Made by a program: the position numbers and the translations under genes. DNA of 64,000 nucleotides, taken from Rubellimicrobium arenae. GTDB taxonomy: Bacteria > Pseudomonadota > Alphaproteobacteria > Rhodobacterales > Rhodobacteraceae. The stretch spans positions 46,024 to 110,023 of the forward strand of contig NZ_JAFMST010000008.1 of the NCBI RefSeq assembly GCF_017916275.1. The letters are read 5' to 3'. Below the pieces are notes generated by a model that worked only from the letters and a program-made list of their open reading frames with translations, did no database searches and was not told where the DNA came from. Positions 16,878 to 26,393 of this stretch are shown piece after piece. The stretch's first letter is position 1. Each line of letters starts with the position of its first letter.

Positions 16878-17527
16878 TGGCCCTCCCCTTCCCGGAGGCC
16901 GAGATCCCGGACGAAGCCGCCCTGGAAGCAGGGCGGCTCTTGTTCGCGGGGCAGGTCGACTTCCTCAAGGGCGTGGTGGCCATGCAGGGCCTGCCTCCCG
17001 CCGACCGGGCCGAGGTCTGCTTTGCCGGCCGGTCCAACGTGGGAAAGTCGTCGCTGATCAATGCCCTGACGGGACGCAAGGCGCTCGCGCGGGCCTCGAA
17101 CACGCCGGGCCGCACCCAGGAGGTGAATTACTTCACCCTGGGCGAGAGCCATTACCTCGTGGACCTGCCCGGCTATGGCTATGCCGAGGCGCCGGTCGCG
17201 GTGGTGGCCAAGTGGCAGGCCCTGCTCAAGTCCTATCTTCAAGGGCGCCAGACCCTGCGGCGGGCCTTCGTGCTGATCGATGCGCGCCACGGCGTAAAGG
17301 CCGTCGACGAAGAGATCCTGACCCTCCTCGACAAGTCGGCAGTGACCTTCCAGGCCGTGTTGACCAAGGCCGACAAGATCGGCCCACGCGACCGCGCCAA
17401 GGTGCTTGAACAGGTGCGCGGCGCGCTGCAAAAGCACCCCGCCGCCTATCCGGAGCTGGTGATGACCTCGTCCGAGACCGGCGACGGCATCGCGACCCTC
17501 CGGGCCATCATCGCCGGCATCGGCTGA
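16877..17527 (+). CDS. yihA: Ribosome-biogenesis GTP-binding protein YihA/EngB (YsxC)
   Basis: 216-residue TRAFAC GTPase needed for late 50S assembly. Motifs: G1 [10 protein letters not shown]2 region [14 protein letters not shown]3 [11 protein letters not shown]4 TKADK, G5-like TSSETGDG. The ATG overlaps the yidC stop (TGATG), an arrangement that couples the two genes. Confidence 0.95.
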   Translation: MALPFPEAEIPDEAALEAGRLLFAGQVDFLKGVVAMQGLPPADRAEVCFAGRSNVGKSSLINALTGRKALARASNTPGRTQEVNYFTLGESHYLVDLPGYGYAEAPVAVVAKWQALLKSYLQGRQTLRRAFVLIDARHGVKAVDEEILTLLDKSAVTFQAVLTKADKIGPRDRAKVLEQVRGALQKHPAAYPELVMTSSETGDGIATLRAIIAGIG

Positions 17528-17552
17528 CGCCCCAGGCACAGGAAGGAGCCTC

Positions 17553-18431
17553 ATGAAGCGCGACTGGATCGCCACTGCCCGCACGCTGAGCGAGGCCCTC
17601 CCCTACCTGCAGAAGTATGCCGATGCCGTGGTGGTCGTGAAGTTCGGCGGCAACGCCATGGGCGACGACGAGGCCATGGCCCAGTTCGCTCGCGACATGG
17701 TGCTGCTGCGGATGGTGGGCATCCATCCGGTCGTGGTCCATGGCGGCGGACCGATGATCAACGCCATGCTCGACAAGCTGGGCATCGAGTCGCACTTCGT
17801 CCGCGGCAAGCGCGTGACCGACAAGCCCACCGTCGAGGTCGTGGAGATGATCCTGTCGGGCCTTGTCAACAAGCGGATCGTCCAGGCGATCAACGATGCG
17901 GGCGGACGCGCGGTCGGGCTGTCCGGCAAGGACGACGACCTGATGGTCTGCGTGGCGGATGACCCGGAGCTGGGCTTTGTCGGCCGTCCGGTGGAGATGA
18001 ACGTCCAGGTGCTGCGCGACCTTTACGAAGCCGGCATCATCCCCGTCGTGGCCCCGGTCGCCACCGGCATGGCCGAGAACGAGACCTTCAACGTCAACGG
18101 GGACACCGCCGCCGGGGCCATTGCCGGGGCGCTTCAGGCCGACCGGCTGCTGCTGCTGACCGACGTGGCGGGCGTCAAGGACGAGAGCGGGGAGGTCGTC
18201 ACCAACCTGTCCGCCGATCGCGTGCGCGAGATGATCGAAAGGGGCGTCGTCAAGGGCGGCATGATCCCCAAGGTGGAAACCGCGCTCGCCGCCATCGAGG
18301 CCGGGGTTAAGGCGGTCGTGATCCTGGACGGGCGCCTGCCCAACGCCGCGCTGATCGAGCTTTTCACCGACTTCGGTGCGGGGTCCATCATCCGCGGGCC
18401 CGAGCCCGAGACCTGGCCCAAGCGGAGATGA
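17553..18431 (+). CDS. argB: Acetylglutamate kinase
   Basis: 292-residue amino-acid kinase catalysing the second step of arginine synthesis, the phosphorylation of N-acetylglutamate. Recognisable blocks are [12 protein letters not shown] (phosphate-binding Lys and Gly), [49 protein letters not shown] and [40 protein letters not shown]. An N-terminal helix of ~25 residues is present, as in arginine-sensitive hexameric forms. GGAG precedes the ATG; the stop overlaps the next gene (ATGA). Confidence 0.96.
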   Translation: MKRDWIATARTLSEALPYLQKYADAVVVVKFGGNAMGDDEAMAQFARDMVLLRMVGIHPVVVHGGGPMINAMLDKLGIESHFVRGKRVTDKPTVEVVEMILSGLVNKRIVQAINDAGGRAVGLSGKDDDLMVCVADDPELGFVGRPVEMNVQVLRDLYEAGIIPVVAPVATGMAENETFNVNGDTAAGAIAGALQADRLLLLTDVAGVKDESGEVVTNLSADRVREMIERGVVKGGMIPKVETALAAIEAGVKAVVILDGRLPNAALIELFTDFGAGSIIRGPEPETWPKRR

Positions 18432-19078
18432 GCCGGCTGGGCGCCCTTGAGGAGGCCGCCCATGCCCACGGCCTCTTCGTCTCGGGCGTGGCGCCGCTTC
18501 AGCCCCGGGACGGCTTGCCGGATCGATTCCGGTCCGTCGCCCTGCTGTCCCCGGACGAGCCGCGCTTCTGGACCATCTTCTCCGCCTCCGAGGAGCGGCA
18601 GGACGGTCGGCCCGACGCGCTCGACCGTTGGTCGAGGCGGGTGATCGGACAACTGGCCTGCAAGCTCGGCACCAAGGCCGCCTTCCCCTTCGCGGGCCCG
18701 CCCTGGCGTCCCTTCACGGAATGGGCGCGCCGGTCGGGCCGGGCTTGGCCATCGCCGGTGGGCCTCCTTGTGCACGACGCCGCGGGACTCTGGATTTCCT
18801 ACCGGGGCGCCATCGCACTCGAGGAGGATGCCCGCCCTGCCAGCTTGGTTCAGCCTTGCGAGAACTGCGAGGCCCGTCCATGCCTGAACGCCTGCCCCGT
18901 CGCAGCCCTTTCCCGCGACAGCTACGACGTATCGTCATGCCACGACGTTCTGGACTCGCCCGGAGGCCAGAGCTGCCTATCCTCAGGATGTCGCGTCCGG
19001 CGGGCTTGCCCCCGGGGCGCAGAGCGTCGCCTGCCCGCGCAGTCGGCCTTTCACATGGAGGCATTCCACCCGGCATGA
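18428..19078 (+). CDS. Ferredoxin-like iron-sulfur protein
   Basis: 216-residue cytosolic protein whose C-terminal third carries a cysteine array: [18 protein letters not shown] (C-x2-C-x4-C-x3-CP), then further cysteines in [22 protein letters not shown]. This would support one or two [4Fe-4S] clusters. The N-terminal part resembles the epoxyqueuosine-reductase (QueG)-like fold in layout ([36 protein letters not shown]), but no cobalamin motif is obvious and the protein is shorter. Start and stop overlap argB and the SixA gene (ATGA each). Substrate and redox partner are unknown. Confidence 0.75.
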   Translation: MSRLGALEEAAHAHGLFVSGVAPLQPRDGLPDRFRSVALLSPDEPRFWTIFSASEERQDGRPDALDRWSRRVIGQLACKLGTKAAFPFAGPPWRPFTEWARRSGRAWPSPVGLLVHDAAGLWISYRGAIALEEDARPASLVQPCENCEARPCLNACPVAALSRDSYDVSSCHDVLDSPGGQSCLSSGCRVRRACPRGAERRLPAQSAFHMEAFHPA

Positions 19079-19578
19079 CCTTGAACCTTCTTCTCGTGCG
19101 CCACGCCAAATCCGACTGGGACAGCCCCGAGCTTCCGGACCACGAGCGGCCCTTGAACAAGCGGGGACGACGCGACGCCCCCCGCATGGGCCGCTGGATC
19201 GCGGAGAAGGGCCTCGCGCCACGGCAGGTGCTGTGCTCGGACGCCGTGCGGACGCGGCAGACCCTCGACCTCATGCTCCCTCATTGGCCCGAGCCGCCGG
19301 TGGTCGAGCACGTGGCCGCGCTGTATCATGCCGAGCCGGACAGGATCCTGAGGGTGCTGGCCCGGGCGACGTCCGACCATGTGGCCGTGATCGGCCATAA
19401 TCCGGGGATCGGCGGCGTCGCAGACTTCCTGGCGCGCGAGGTCCCGGCCCATTCCCGTTGGGTGGACTTTCCCACGACCTCGGTTGCCGCGCTGCGCTTT
19501 GACCTGGGGTCCTGGGCCGAGCTCGAGGAAGCCTCCGGCACTGTGATGGCCTTCGCGGTGCCCGCCGACCTCGGCTAG
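19075..19578 (+). CDS. SixA-type histidine phosphatase
   Basis: 167-residue histidine-phosphatase-superfamily protein. The catalytic RHAK is at residues 9-12 ([12 protein letters not shown]), with the second histidine in [11 protein letters not shown] and the conserved [10 protein letters not shown]. Relatives (SixA) dephosphorylate phosphohistidine in phosphotransfer proteins. It is translationally coupled to the ferredoxin-like gene. Its stop shares bases with the stop of aapP on the opposite strand (CTAG at 19575-19578). Confidence 0.88.
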   Translation: MTLNLLLVRHAKSDWDSPELPDHERPLNKRGRRDAPRMGRWIAEKGLAPRQVLCSDAVRTRQTLDLMLPHWPEPPVVEHVAALYHAEPDRILRVLARATSDHVAVIGHNPGIGGVADFLAREVPAHSRWVDFPTTSVAALRFDLGSWAELEEASGTVMAFAVPADLG

Positions 19579-20360
19579 TGCCCGAGGATCTGGCTCAGGA
19601 ACAGCTTGGTCCGTTCGCTCTGCGGGTTGTTGAAGAACTCGCGCGGCGTGTTCTGCTCGACGATCTGACCCTGGTCCATGAAGATGACCCGGTTCGCCAC
19701 GGCCTGCGCGAAGCCCATCTCGTGCGTCACGCAAAGCATCGTCATCCCCTCCTGCGCGAGCTCGATCATGGTGTCGAGCACCTCCTTGATCATCTCGGGG
19801 TCGAGCGCCGAGGTCGGCTCGTCGAAGAGCATGATCTTGGGGCGCATGCACAGGGATCGGGCGATCGCCACGCGCTGCTGCTGGCCACCGGAAAGCTGGC
19901 CGGGGTACTTGTTGGCCTGCTCCGGGATCCGGACCTTGCGCAGGAAGTCCATGGCCGTTTCCTCGGCCTCGCGCTTGGGAACCTTGCGGACCCAGATCGG
20001 GGCCAGGGTGCAGTTCTCGAGCACGGTGAGGTGCGGAAAGAGGTTGAAGTGCTGGAACACCATCCCGACCTCGGAACGCACCTTGTCCACGTTGCGAAGG
20101 TTCGAGGTCAGCTCGGTCCCGTCGACGATGATCTGGCCGGTCTGGTGCTCTTCCAACCGGTTGATGCAGCGGATCAGGGTCGACTTGCCCGAACCCGACG
20201 GCCCGCAGATCACGATCCGCTCGCCCCGATCGACGGTGAGATTGATGTCCCGGAGGACATGGAACTGCCCATACCACTTGTTCATGCCGGTGATCTGCAC
20301 GGCGACCTCGCCCGGGACGGGCGGCGGGACGGCCCCGAGCGGGACGGCGGCGTCGGACAT
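19575..20360 (-). CDS. aapP: General L-amino-acid ABC transporter, ATP-binding protein
   Basis: 261-residue ATPase of the AapJQMP uptake system. An ~18-residue N-terminal extension precedes the ABC domain: Walker [14 protein letters not shown]-loop [13 protein letters not shown], signature [15 protein letters not shown], Walker [15 protein letters not shown] and H-loop CVTHEMGFA. The start at 20360 (MSDAAVPL) is 11 bp after aapM. It is the final gene of the transporter operon and overlaps the SixA-type gene end-to-end, leaving no room for a separate terminator. Confidence 0.95.
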   Translation of the reverse strand: MSDAAVPLGAVPPPVPGEVAVQITGMNKWYGQFHVLRDINLTVDRGERIVICGPSGSGKSTLIRCINRLEEHQTGQIIVDGTELTSNLRNVDKVRSEVGMVFQHFNLFPHLTVLENCTLAPIWVRKVPKREAEETAMDFLRKVRIPEQANKYPGQLSGGQQQRVAIARSLCMRPKIMLFDEPTSALDPEMIKEVLDTMIELAQEGMTMLCVTHEMGFAQAVANRVIFMDQGQIVEQNTPREFFNNPQSERTKLFLSQILGH

Positions 20361-20371
20361 GGCGAAGGCTC

Positions 20372-21688
20372 CTAGCGGTGGCTGCGCTCGAGCCGACGCT
20401 CGAGCCAGATGGAATAGCGGGACATGGCGAAGCAGAAGATGAAGAAGACCAGGGCGATGAAGACGTAGATTTCCCAGTAGATGCCCTGCCAGTCGGTGCT
20501 GGCCCGGATCGCCGTGGCGAGGCCGATGGGATCGTACATGCCGATGAAGGCCACCAGCGTCGTGTCCTTGAAGAGCCCGATGAAGGTGTTCACGATCCCG
20601 GGGATGGAGATCTTGAGCGCCTGCGGCAGCACGATCAGCCGCATCGCCTGCCAGTAGTCGAGGCCCAGCGCATCCGCCGCCTCGTACTGGCCCTTCGGCA
20701 GCGCGGCGAGGCCTCCTCGGACGACCTCGGCGATGTAGGCCGCGGCGAACAGGGTGGCCATGATGATGACCCGCAGCATCAGGTCGAAGTTGGTCCCGCG
20801 CGGGAGGAAGTAGTTCAGCAGCAGCTGCGCCGTGAACAGCCAGACGATCAGCGGCACGCCGCGGATCAGCTCGATGTAGGCGATGGCGATCTTGGAGATG
20901 AAGAACATGTCCGACCGGCGGCCCAGCGCGAGCAGGACCCCCAGCGGCAAGGACAGGCAGATGGCCGACAATCCGATGACGACCGACAGCGTGAAGCCCC
21001 CGAAGTCCTTGGAGGCCACGCGCGGCAGCCCCCAGGGGGCGAGCTGCGCCAGCTCGGCGGCAAGCGGCTTGGCCAGGAACATCCAGAACAGGAGGGGGAC
21101 GAGGATCGTCGCGACCAGCGTCACGAGCGGGCTCCCCGTCCGGCGCCCGGTCAGCCAGACGACCCCGCCCAGCACGACGCCCAGCGCCATGGTCAGCGGC
21201 CCCCAGATCGTGCCGCCCCAGAGAAGGAAGAAGATCAGGAAGGGCGCCGCCACGGTCAGCCAAAGGAGGCGGCGCGGCAGATCGGTGAAGAGGATCGGCA
21301 GCACGGCGACCAGGAACACGGCCAGCGCCACCGGCGGCCTCCAATAGCCCCCGGGCGGGTAAAACCCGAAGATGAGCTGCTGCCATCGTTCGCTGATGAC
21401 CGACCAGCAGGCGACCGACGTGCCCGCGGGATAGAGCTGGTCACGGATCTGCCGGCACTCCGTCAGGGACCCCGCGCCCCAGATCCCTCTCCAAGCCCAG
21501 GGCACGAAGCCGCTGAGCACGGTCCAGACGAGCCAGATCGCCAGGATCGTCAGCACGATGTTGAGCCAACCCGAGAACAGGTTCTCGCGCAGCCAGTGGA
21601 TGGCCCCGGTTTCGCGACGGGGCGGCGGCGCGGGGGGCAGCATGGTGTCGCGCACCTGAGCGACGGTCTGGGCGTGGGTGTCCGACAT
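20372..21688 (-). CDS. aapM: General L-amino-acid ABC transporter, permease AapM
   Basis: 438-residue inner-membrane subunit. After a cytoplasmic N-terminus and a first membrane helix ([22 protein letters not shown]) come a loop with cysteines and several extra helices, then the C-terminal HisM-type permease domain with the ATPase-contact loop [15 protein letters not shown] and [41 protein letters not shown]. The size is right for AapM, which is longer than ordinary polar-amino-acid permeases. Confidence 0.94.
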   Translation of the reverse strand: MSDTHAQTVAQVRDTMLPPAPPPRRETGAIHWLRENLFSGWLNIVLTILAIWLVWTVLSGFVPWAWRGIWGAGSLTECRQIRDQLYPAGTSVACWSVISERWQQLIFGFYPPGGYWRPPVALAVFLVAVLPILFTDLPRRLLWLTVAAPFLIFFLLWGGTIWGPLTMALGVVLGGVVWLTGRRTGSPLVTLVATILVPLLFWMFLAKPLAAELAQLAPWGLPRVASKDFGGFTLSVVIGLSAICLSLPLGVLLALGRRSDMFFISKIAIAYIELIRGVPLIVWLFTAQLLLNYFLPRGTNFDLMLRVIIMATLFAAAYIAEVVRGGLAALPKGQYEAADALGLDYWQAMRLIVLPQALKISIPGIVNTFIGLFKDTTLVAFIGMYDPIGLATAIRASTDWQGIYWEIYVFIALVFFIFCFAMSRYSIWLERRLERSHR

Positions 21689-21690
21689 CC

Positions 21691-22905
21691 CTAGCGCTCC
21701 TTGATCGCGATGCGCCGGTTGTAGAGGTTCATCGCCGCCGAAATGACGAGGCTCACCACCAGGTAGAACCCGGCCAGGAGCAGCATCCCTTCCAGCTCCC
21801 GCCCGGTCTGGTTGATGGTGATGCCCCCCAGGGTGGCCCGGACATCCATGTAACCGACGGCGATCGCCAGCGACGAGTTCTTGGTGAGGTTGAGATACTG
21901 CGAGATGAGCGGCGGAATGATGACCCGCATCGCCTGGGGCAGGATCACGAGGCTCATGGTCCGGCGCGGACGCAGGCCCAGGGCGTAGGCCGCCTCGGTC
22001 TGTCCCTTGGAGATGGCGAGGATGCCCGCGCGGACGATCTCGGCGATGAAGGCGCCGGTGTAGAGCGAGAGCGCGAGCCACAGCGCCATGAAGGAGTTGA
22101 GCACGGTCACGCCACCCCGGAAGTTGAAGCGCGCGGCCTCGGGCACGTCGAAGGTCAGGGGACGCCCAAGCGCCAGGAACGTGATCAGCGTGGGCAGGAT
22201 CAGGATCGCCAGGGACACCCAGACGACCGGCAGGGTCCGCCCGGTGGCCGCCTGCCTGCGCCGCGCGACGCGACGCCAGACCCAGATCGCGATAAGCGAG
22301 AGCACGAACACGAGGACGAGGAGCCGCCCCCCCTCGCCCCAGATCGGCGCGGGAATGTAGGTGCCCCGATTGGTGATGGCGATCACGCCGAAGAGCATGG
22401 AGGCGGTCGGATTGTCGCCCGCGAAGTCGCGCGGCTGCGGGGTGGCTTCGGTCAGGAGCGCATAGATCAGGATGATCCACAGCACGAGGGGGACGTTCCG
22501 GAAGCCTTCCACGTAGACGGTCATGATCCGGGACACGAGCCAGTTCTTGGACAGGCGCAGCACGCCGGCCAGAACGCCGAATATGGTGGCGGCGACGCAG
22601 CCCAGGCTCGCCACCAGCAACGTGTTCAGCATCCCCACAAGCGCCGCGCGCCCATGGCTCATGTCGTTGCTGTAGGGGATCAGCGCCTGGTTGATGTCGT
22701 ATCCGGCCCTGTTGTCCAGAAAGCCGAAGTTGATGTCCTTGCCCAGCGCGTGAAGGTTGTCGACGAGATTGCGGATCAGGTAGATCAGCAGCGCCGCGAG
22801 AAGAGCCAGCGCGATCGCCTGGATGGTCACGCTGCGGTACCGGCTGTCATACAGGAGCTGGCCCGGCCGGAAGCCGCGCGGCGGCGAATTTTCAGCGATG
22901 GACAT
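21691..22905 (-). CDS. aapQ: General L-amino-acid ABC transporter, permease AapQ
   Basis: 404-residue permease partner of AapM. It begins at the ATG at 22905 (MSIAENSPPRG) after AGGGAG. Helices include VTIQAIALALLAALLIYLIRNLV and LVGMLNTLLVASLGCVAATIFGVLAGVLRL; the coupling loop reads YVEGFRNVPLVLWIILIYALL. The C-terminal block AGILAISKGQTEAAYALGLRPRRTMSLVILPQAMRVIIPPLISQYLNLTKNSSLAIAVGY is diagnostic of the family. It lies 2 bp upstream of aapM. Confidence 0.94.
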   Translation of the reverse strand: MSIAENSPPRGFRPGQLLYDSRYRSVTIQAIALALLAALLIYLIRNLVDNLHALGKDINFGFLDNRAGYDINQALIPYSNDMSHGRAALVGMLNTLLVASLGCVAATIFGVLAGVLRLSKNWLVSRIMTVYVEGFRNVPLVLWIILIYALLTEATPQPRDFAGDNPTASMLFGVIAITNRGTYIPAPIWGEGGRLLVLVFVLSLIAIWVWRRVARRRQAATGRTLPVVWVSLAILILPTLITFLALGRPLTFDVPEAARFNFRGGVTVLNSFMALWLALSLYTGAFIAEIVRAGILAISKGQTEAAYALGLRPRRTMSLVILPQAMRVIIPPLISQYLNLTKNSSLAIAVGYMDVRATLGGITINQTGRELEGMLLLAGFYLVVSLVISAAMNLYNRRIAIKER

Positions 22906-22939
22906 GTCAGGCCGCTCCCTTCTGGACACCATCGTTGGG

Positions 22940-22970
22940 GCCGGAGACGGCCTATCGGCGCGTCTCCGGC
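22940..22970 (-). promoter_or_regulatory. Intercistronic hairpin between aapJ and aapQ
   Basis: Perfect 10-bp stem (22940-22949 with 22961-22970) and an 11-base loop, starting 10 bp after the aapJ stop. No U-run follows. In binding-protein operons such hairpins protect the upstream mRNA, letting the binding protein be made in excess over the permeases; that role is inferred here. Confidence 0.6.
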
Positions 22971-22980
22971 GTCCTGCCGA

Positions 22981-23997
22981 TCAGCGGAAGGGCATCGCGT
23001 ACATCAGGCCGCCCTGCGTCCAGAGGGCGTTGAGGCCACGGGCCAGACCGATGGGGGTCTCGCTGCCGATGTTGCGCTCGAAGACCTCGCCGTAGTTGCC
23101 GACGGCCTGGATCGCCCGCACAGCCCACTGGTTGTCGAGCCCGGTCATGGCGCCCAGGTCGCCCTCGGTCCCGAGCAGCCGGTTGATCTCCGGGTTCTCG
23201 GTGGGCGCGGCCGCCATCTCGGTCACATTGGCCGAGGTGACGCCCAGCTCCTCGGCGGCGATGAGGGCATAAAGGGTCCAGCGCCCGATGTCCTCCCACT
23301 GGTTGTCGCCATGGCGCACGAGCGGACCCAGCGGCTCCTTGGAGATGATCTCGGGAAGGATGACGTGATCGTCCGGGTTCTCGAAGGACGAGCGCACGGC
23401 GGCGAGGCCCGAGGCGTCGGTGGTGTACACGTCGCAGGCGCCGGCCAGGTATTGCTGCTGCGCCTCGTCGTCGGTCGCGACGGGGACGGGCTCATAGGTG
23501 ATGTTGTTGGTGCGGAAGAAGTCGGCCAGGTTCAGTTCGGTCGTGGTGCCGGTCTGGATGCAGACCGTGGCGCCATCGAGTTCCTTGGCCGAGGTCACGC
23601 CCAGCGCGCGGGGGGCCAGGAAGCCCTGGCCGTCATAATAGTTGACGCCGATGAAATCGAACTTGAGGTCCGTGTCGCGCGAGAAGGTCCAGGTGGAATT
23701 CCGCGCGAGGATGTCGATCTCGCCGGACGCCAGGGCCGTGAAGCGCGTCTGCGCGGTCGTCGGCACGAAGTTGACGGCCTGGGGATCCGAAAGGACGGCC
23801 GCTGCCAGGGCGCGGCAGTAGTCGACGTCGAAGCCGGCCCAGTTCCCGTTGGCATCGGGAGCGCCAAAGCCGGTGACGCCGGTGTTGACACCGCAGTTCA
23901 GCGTTCCGCGCGCCTTCACGTCGTCCAGCGTGGCCGCCTGCACCGCTCCAGCGAGGCCGGCCAGCGCGAGCGTGCCCAGCATTACGGATGTCTTCAT
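22981..23997 (-). CDS. aapJ: General L-amino-acid ABC transporter, periplasmic binding protein
   Basis: 338-residue solute-binding protein. The signal peptide MKTSVMLGTLALAGLAGAVQA is likely cut before ATLDDVKARG. The mature part has the family-3 pattern LNCGVNTGVTGFGAPDANGNWAGFDVDYCRALAAAVL, ALASGEIDILARNSTWTFSRD and VCIQTGTTTELNLADFF. First gene of aapJQMP. The 205-bp upstream region carries TTGACC (24131-24136) as a possible -35 box, with no good -10. Confidence 0.95.
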   Translation of the reverse strand: MKTSVMLGTLALAGLAGAVQAATLDDVKARGTLNCGVNTGVTGFGAPDANGNWAGFDVDYCRALAAAVLSDPQAVNFVPTTAQTRFTALASGEIDILARNSTWTFSRDTDLKFDFIGVNYYDGQGFLAPRALGVTSAKELDGATVCIQTGTTTELNLADFFRTNNITYEPVPVATDDEAQQQYLAGACDVYTTDASGLAAVRSSFENPDDHVILPEIISKEPLGPLVRHGDNQWEDIGRWTLYALIAAEELGVTSANVTEMAAAPTENPEINRLLGTEGDLGAMTGLDNQWAVRAIQAVGNYGEVFERNIGSETPIGLARGLNALWTQGGLMYAMPFR

Positions 23998-24202
23998 GGG
24001 TCTTCCTTCCCGTTGTGGTGCGCCGTGTCGTCCGCCCCCGGCGCGCTCTTGTGGGCCTCCTCCGATCAGGCCGGAGCGAGGCGGGGTCGTGCCCCGACTG
24101 ACCCAATTTGTCGGCGCAATCATTCGGCCCGGTCAAGCACTCTATCACGGAAAGCGAACAGCGATGCGGTCACCGGGTCGGCAAATGCCCGGTTCCGTGG
24201 CG

Positions 24203-24928
24203 TCACAGGCGGGGGCGGCGGGGCGTGAGCTGCGCATGGAAGCGCGCGGCGTCCAGAAAGGCGGCACGCCTCCGGGCGGCGGCCTCGGCGGCCTCCTCGT
24301 CCTCGCCCCATTCCTCGATCTGGTAGTCCTCGTCGAGCCGCGAGAGCCGCCAGGCTTCGTCGGCCGACAACCGCCCCTGCACCACGGCAAGGGCCAGCAC
24401 CAGCGAGCCCGAGAGCGCCACAAGGTCATGGAAGGCCGCCAGCGCGAAGTCGTCCATGTCGTCCACATGCTCGCGCAACCGGGCCAGGTCGCCTTCGGCC
24501 TGGGCCACCGGCATGACGCCGCTCCCGGTGCAAAGGTCGGCGCCCAGCGCCTCGGCGCTCCAGGCGAGGAGCGGGTCCCATCCCGTCCGCTGCTTCTCGA
24601 CCAGCGCCTCCGGCCGCTCGGCCCGGTAGCAGAGCAGGTCCGAGGCTCCATAGGCGGCGAGCATGTCCACCACCTCGGCTCTCTGGGCCGCGACCTTGTC
24701 GATAGCCGCATTGGCAAGGCGCGTAGCCGGCATGCTGGCGGGATCGACGGCGCCCTCCTGCGCGGCCCATTCGCGTGCGACCTCCTCGGCAAAGGCGCGC
24801 GTCGGAACCAGGAGCCGCGCCTTGGCAGGAGTCCGCACCGGGCGGCCATCCAGCGTCACGGCAAAGCTCTCCCCCTCGGGAACGACGGCGACCTCGGTCC
24901 AGAAGCGCTTGGGAGCCCAGCCGCTCAT
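24203..24928 (-). CDS. ATP12-family F1-ATPase assembly chaperone
   Basis: 241-residue protein homologous to mitochondrial ATP12, which chaperones the F1 alpha subunit before assembly; alphaproteobacteria carry the ancestral form. It starts MSGWAPKRFWTEVAV. Characteristic blocks are VTLDGRPVRTPAKARLLVPTRAFAEEVAREWAAQ, MPATRLANAAIDKV, YGASDLLCYRAERPEALVEKQ..WDPLLAWSAEALGADL and LVALSGSLVLALAVVQGRLSADEAWRLSRLDE. The ATG overlaps the RluC-type stop (ATGA), despite no evident functional link. Confidence 0.92.
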   Translation of the reverse strand: MSGWAPKRFWTEVAVVPEGESFAVTLDGRPVRTPAKARLLVPTRAFAEEVAREWAAQEGAVDPASMPATRLANAAIDKVAAQRAEVVDMLAAYGASDLLCYRAERPEALVEKQRTGWDPLLAWSAEALGADLCTGSGVMPVAQAEGDLARLREHVDDMDDFALAAFHDLVALSGSLVLALAVVQGRLSADEAWRLSRLDEDYQIEEWGEDEEAAEAAARRRAAFLDAARFHAQLTPRRPRL

Positions 24929-25956
24929 GCCCAGTCCTCGAACGGGTCCAAGGGGGCCTCCTTCTCGTCCCAGCCAAGATAGCGCCAGGTCGACTTCATG
25001 TGCTCGGGAAGCGGTGCGGTCAGGGTCAGCATGGCCTTGGTGATCGGATGCTCGATGATCAGGGTCCGGGCATGGAGATGTAGTTTCCGCGACAGGTCGC
25101 CGCCAACCCCGGCGCCCCATCCATCACCAAGGTTTTCCTGCGCGCTGCCGCCGTACTTGCCATCGCCCAGGATCGGGTGCCCGATCTCGGCCATATGGGC
25201 GCGAAGCTGGTGGGTGCGGCCTGTCACCGGCTGCATCGCGACCCAGGACAGCCGCCCGCCCGCGTTCTCGACGGTCATGAACTCGGTCATGGCGCGCTTC
25301 GCGCCTGGGGTCGATTCCACCTCGCGCGGGTGGATGGCCCGCATCTTCTCGTCCCCTCGCCCGCCCTCCTTGACGAGCCCGAACTTGATCGTGCCCGCAC
25401 GCGGCGTGGGAACCCCGGCCACGGCGGCCCAGTAGATCTTCCGCACGTTCCGGTGGCGCAGCGCCTCGGAGAGGCCCCGCGCGACCCGGTCGGTCCGCGC
25501 CAGCAGCAGGATGCCGGAGGTATCCTTGTCGAGCCTGTGAACGAGCTTGGGGGGATCCTTGTAGCCGAAGGCCAGCGCGGGGGCGAGGCCGTCCACATGC
25601 CGGTCCCCCTGCCCCGACCCGCCCTGCGACGGCAGGCCCGGCGGCTTGTTCAACGCGATGATATGCTCGTCCTTCCAGAGGACGGCCGCCTGGATCATCG
25701 CCTCGTCCGACCGGCCGATACGCGAAGGCGCCGGCGCGGGCTGGGCCATGTCGGGCAGCGGCGGGACCCGCACGGTCTGCCCTTCGGCCACCCGCGACGC
25801 CGAGGTGACCCGGCCGCCGTCCAGCCGAAGCTCCCCCTTGCGGCACATCTTCTCGATGGCACCCTGCGTCAGGTGCGGGAACCGCTTGCGGAGCCAGCGG
25901 TCCAGCCTCTGGTCGCCCTCGCCGGAACCGACGGTCAGCATCTGTACGCCGCTCAT
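24925..25956 (-). CDS. Large-subunit rRNA pseudouridine synthase, RluC/RluD type
   Basis: 343-residue enzyme isomerising uridines in 23S rRNA. An N-terminal S4-like RNA-binding domain (QRLDRWLRKRFPHLTQGAIEKMCRKGELRLDGGRV) precedes the catalytic domain. The catalytic Asp lies in HRLDKDTSGILLLART; VTGRTHQLRAHMAEIGHPILGDGKYGG is the second family block. RluC is favoured over RluD by its general look, but specificity for particular positions cannot be assigned. Overlaps crcB upstream and the ATP12 gene downstream. Confidence 0.9.
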   Translation of the reverse strand: MSGVQMLTVGSGEGDQRLDRWLRKRFPHLTQGAIEKMCRKGELRLDGGRVTSASRVAEGQTVRVPPLPDMAQPAPAPSRIGRSDEAMIQAAVLWKDEHIIALNKPPGLPSQGGSGQGDRHVDGLAPALAFGYKDPPKLVHRLDKDTSGILLLARTDRVARGLSEALRHRNVRKIYWAAVAGVPTPRAGTIKFGLVKEGGRGDEKMRAIHPREVESTPGAKRAMTEFMTVENAGGRLSWVAMQPVTGRTHQLRAHMAEIGHPILGDGKYGGSAQENLGDGWGAGVGGDLSRKLHLHARTLIIEHPITKAMLTLTAPLPEHMKSTWRYLGWDEKEAPLDPFEDWA

Positions 25957-26312
25957 GCGAGCCTCCCCAGCCACAGCCCCAGCGCACAGGCCAGGAGCGC
26001 AGATCCGACAGAGCCCACGACATAGGCCAGCGCCGCGGCGGTCCTCCCGCCCTCGATCAGCCGGAGCGTGTCGAGCGAGAAGGCCGAGAAGGTCGTGAAC
26101 CCGCCCAGGACGCCGGTGACGAGCAGCGGGGCGAGCGGATGCGGATCGCGACCCGAGGCCAGGAGCGGCACGGCCAGCAGGCCGATCAGGAACGAGCCCG
26201 CAAGATTGATCGCGAGCGTCCCCCAAGGTGCGGGCCAGGCCAGAAGGAGGAGGTAGCGCAGGCTGGCGCCCAGCGCGCCGCCCAGGGCCACGGAAGGAAG
26301 GGCATAGGTCAT
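25953..26312 (-). CDS. crcB: Fluoride channel CrcB/FluC
   Basis: 119-residue, four-helix membrane protein of the Fluc family, which exports fluoride as an antiparallel dimer. Conserved pieces are GGALGASLRYLL, GTLAINLAGSFLIGLLAV (the pore Asn) and GVLGGFTTFSAFSLDTLRL (the Phe-box and Na+-site region). I use the ATG at 26312; an upstream in-frame start would add a charged, unlikely leader. No fluoride riboswitch is recognisable in the 81-bp upstream gap. Confidence 0.92.
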   Translation of the reverse strand: MTYALPSVALGGALGASLRYLLLLAWPAPWGTLAINLAGSFLIGLLAVPLLASGRDPHPLAPLLVTGVLGGFTTFSAFSLDTLRLIEGGRTAAALAYVVGSVGSALLACALGLWLGRLA

Positions 26313-26393
26313 GCGGGGCTTCTTGGGGCGTGGACGCGCGGTGTCAACCGGCCCAGGCCGCCTCGCGACCATTCCCCATGAAAATCTCTGGTC

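Noticed and set aside
26313..26393. Fluoride riboswitch upstream of crcB
   Set aside because: The conserved pseudoknot sequences of the crcB motif are absent; the gap is only 81 bp.
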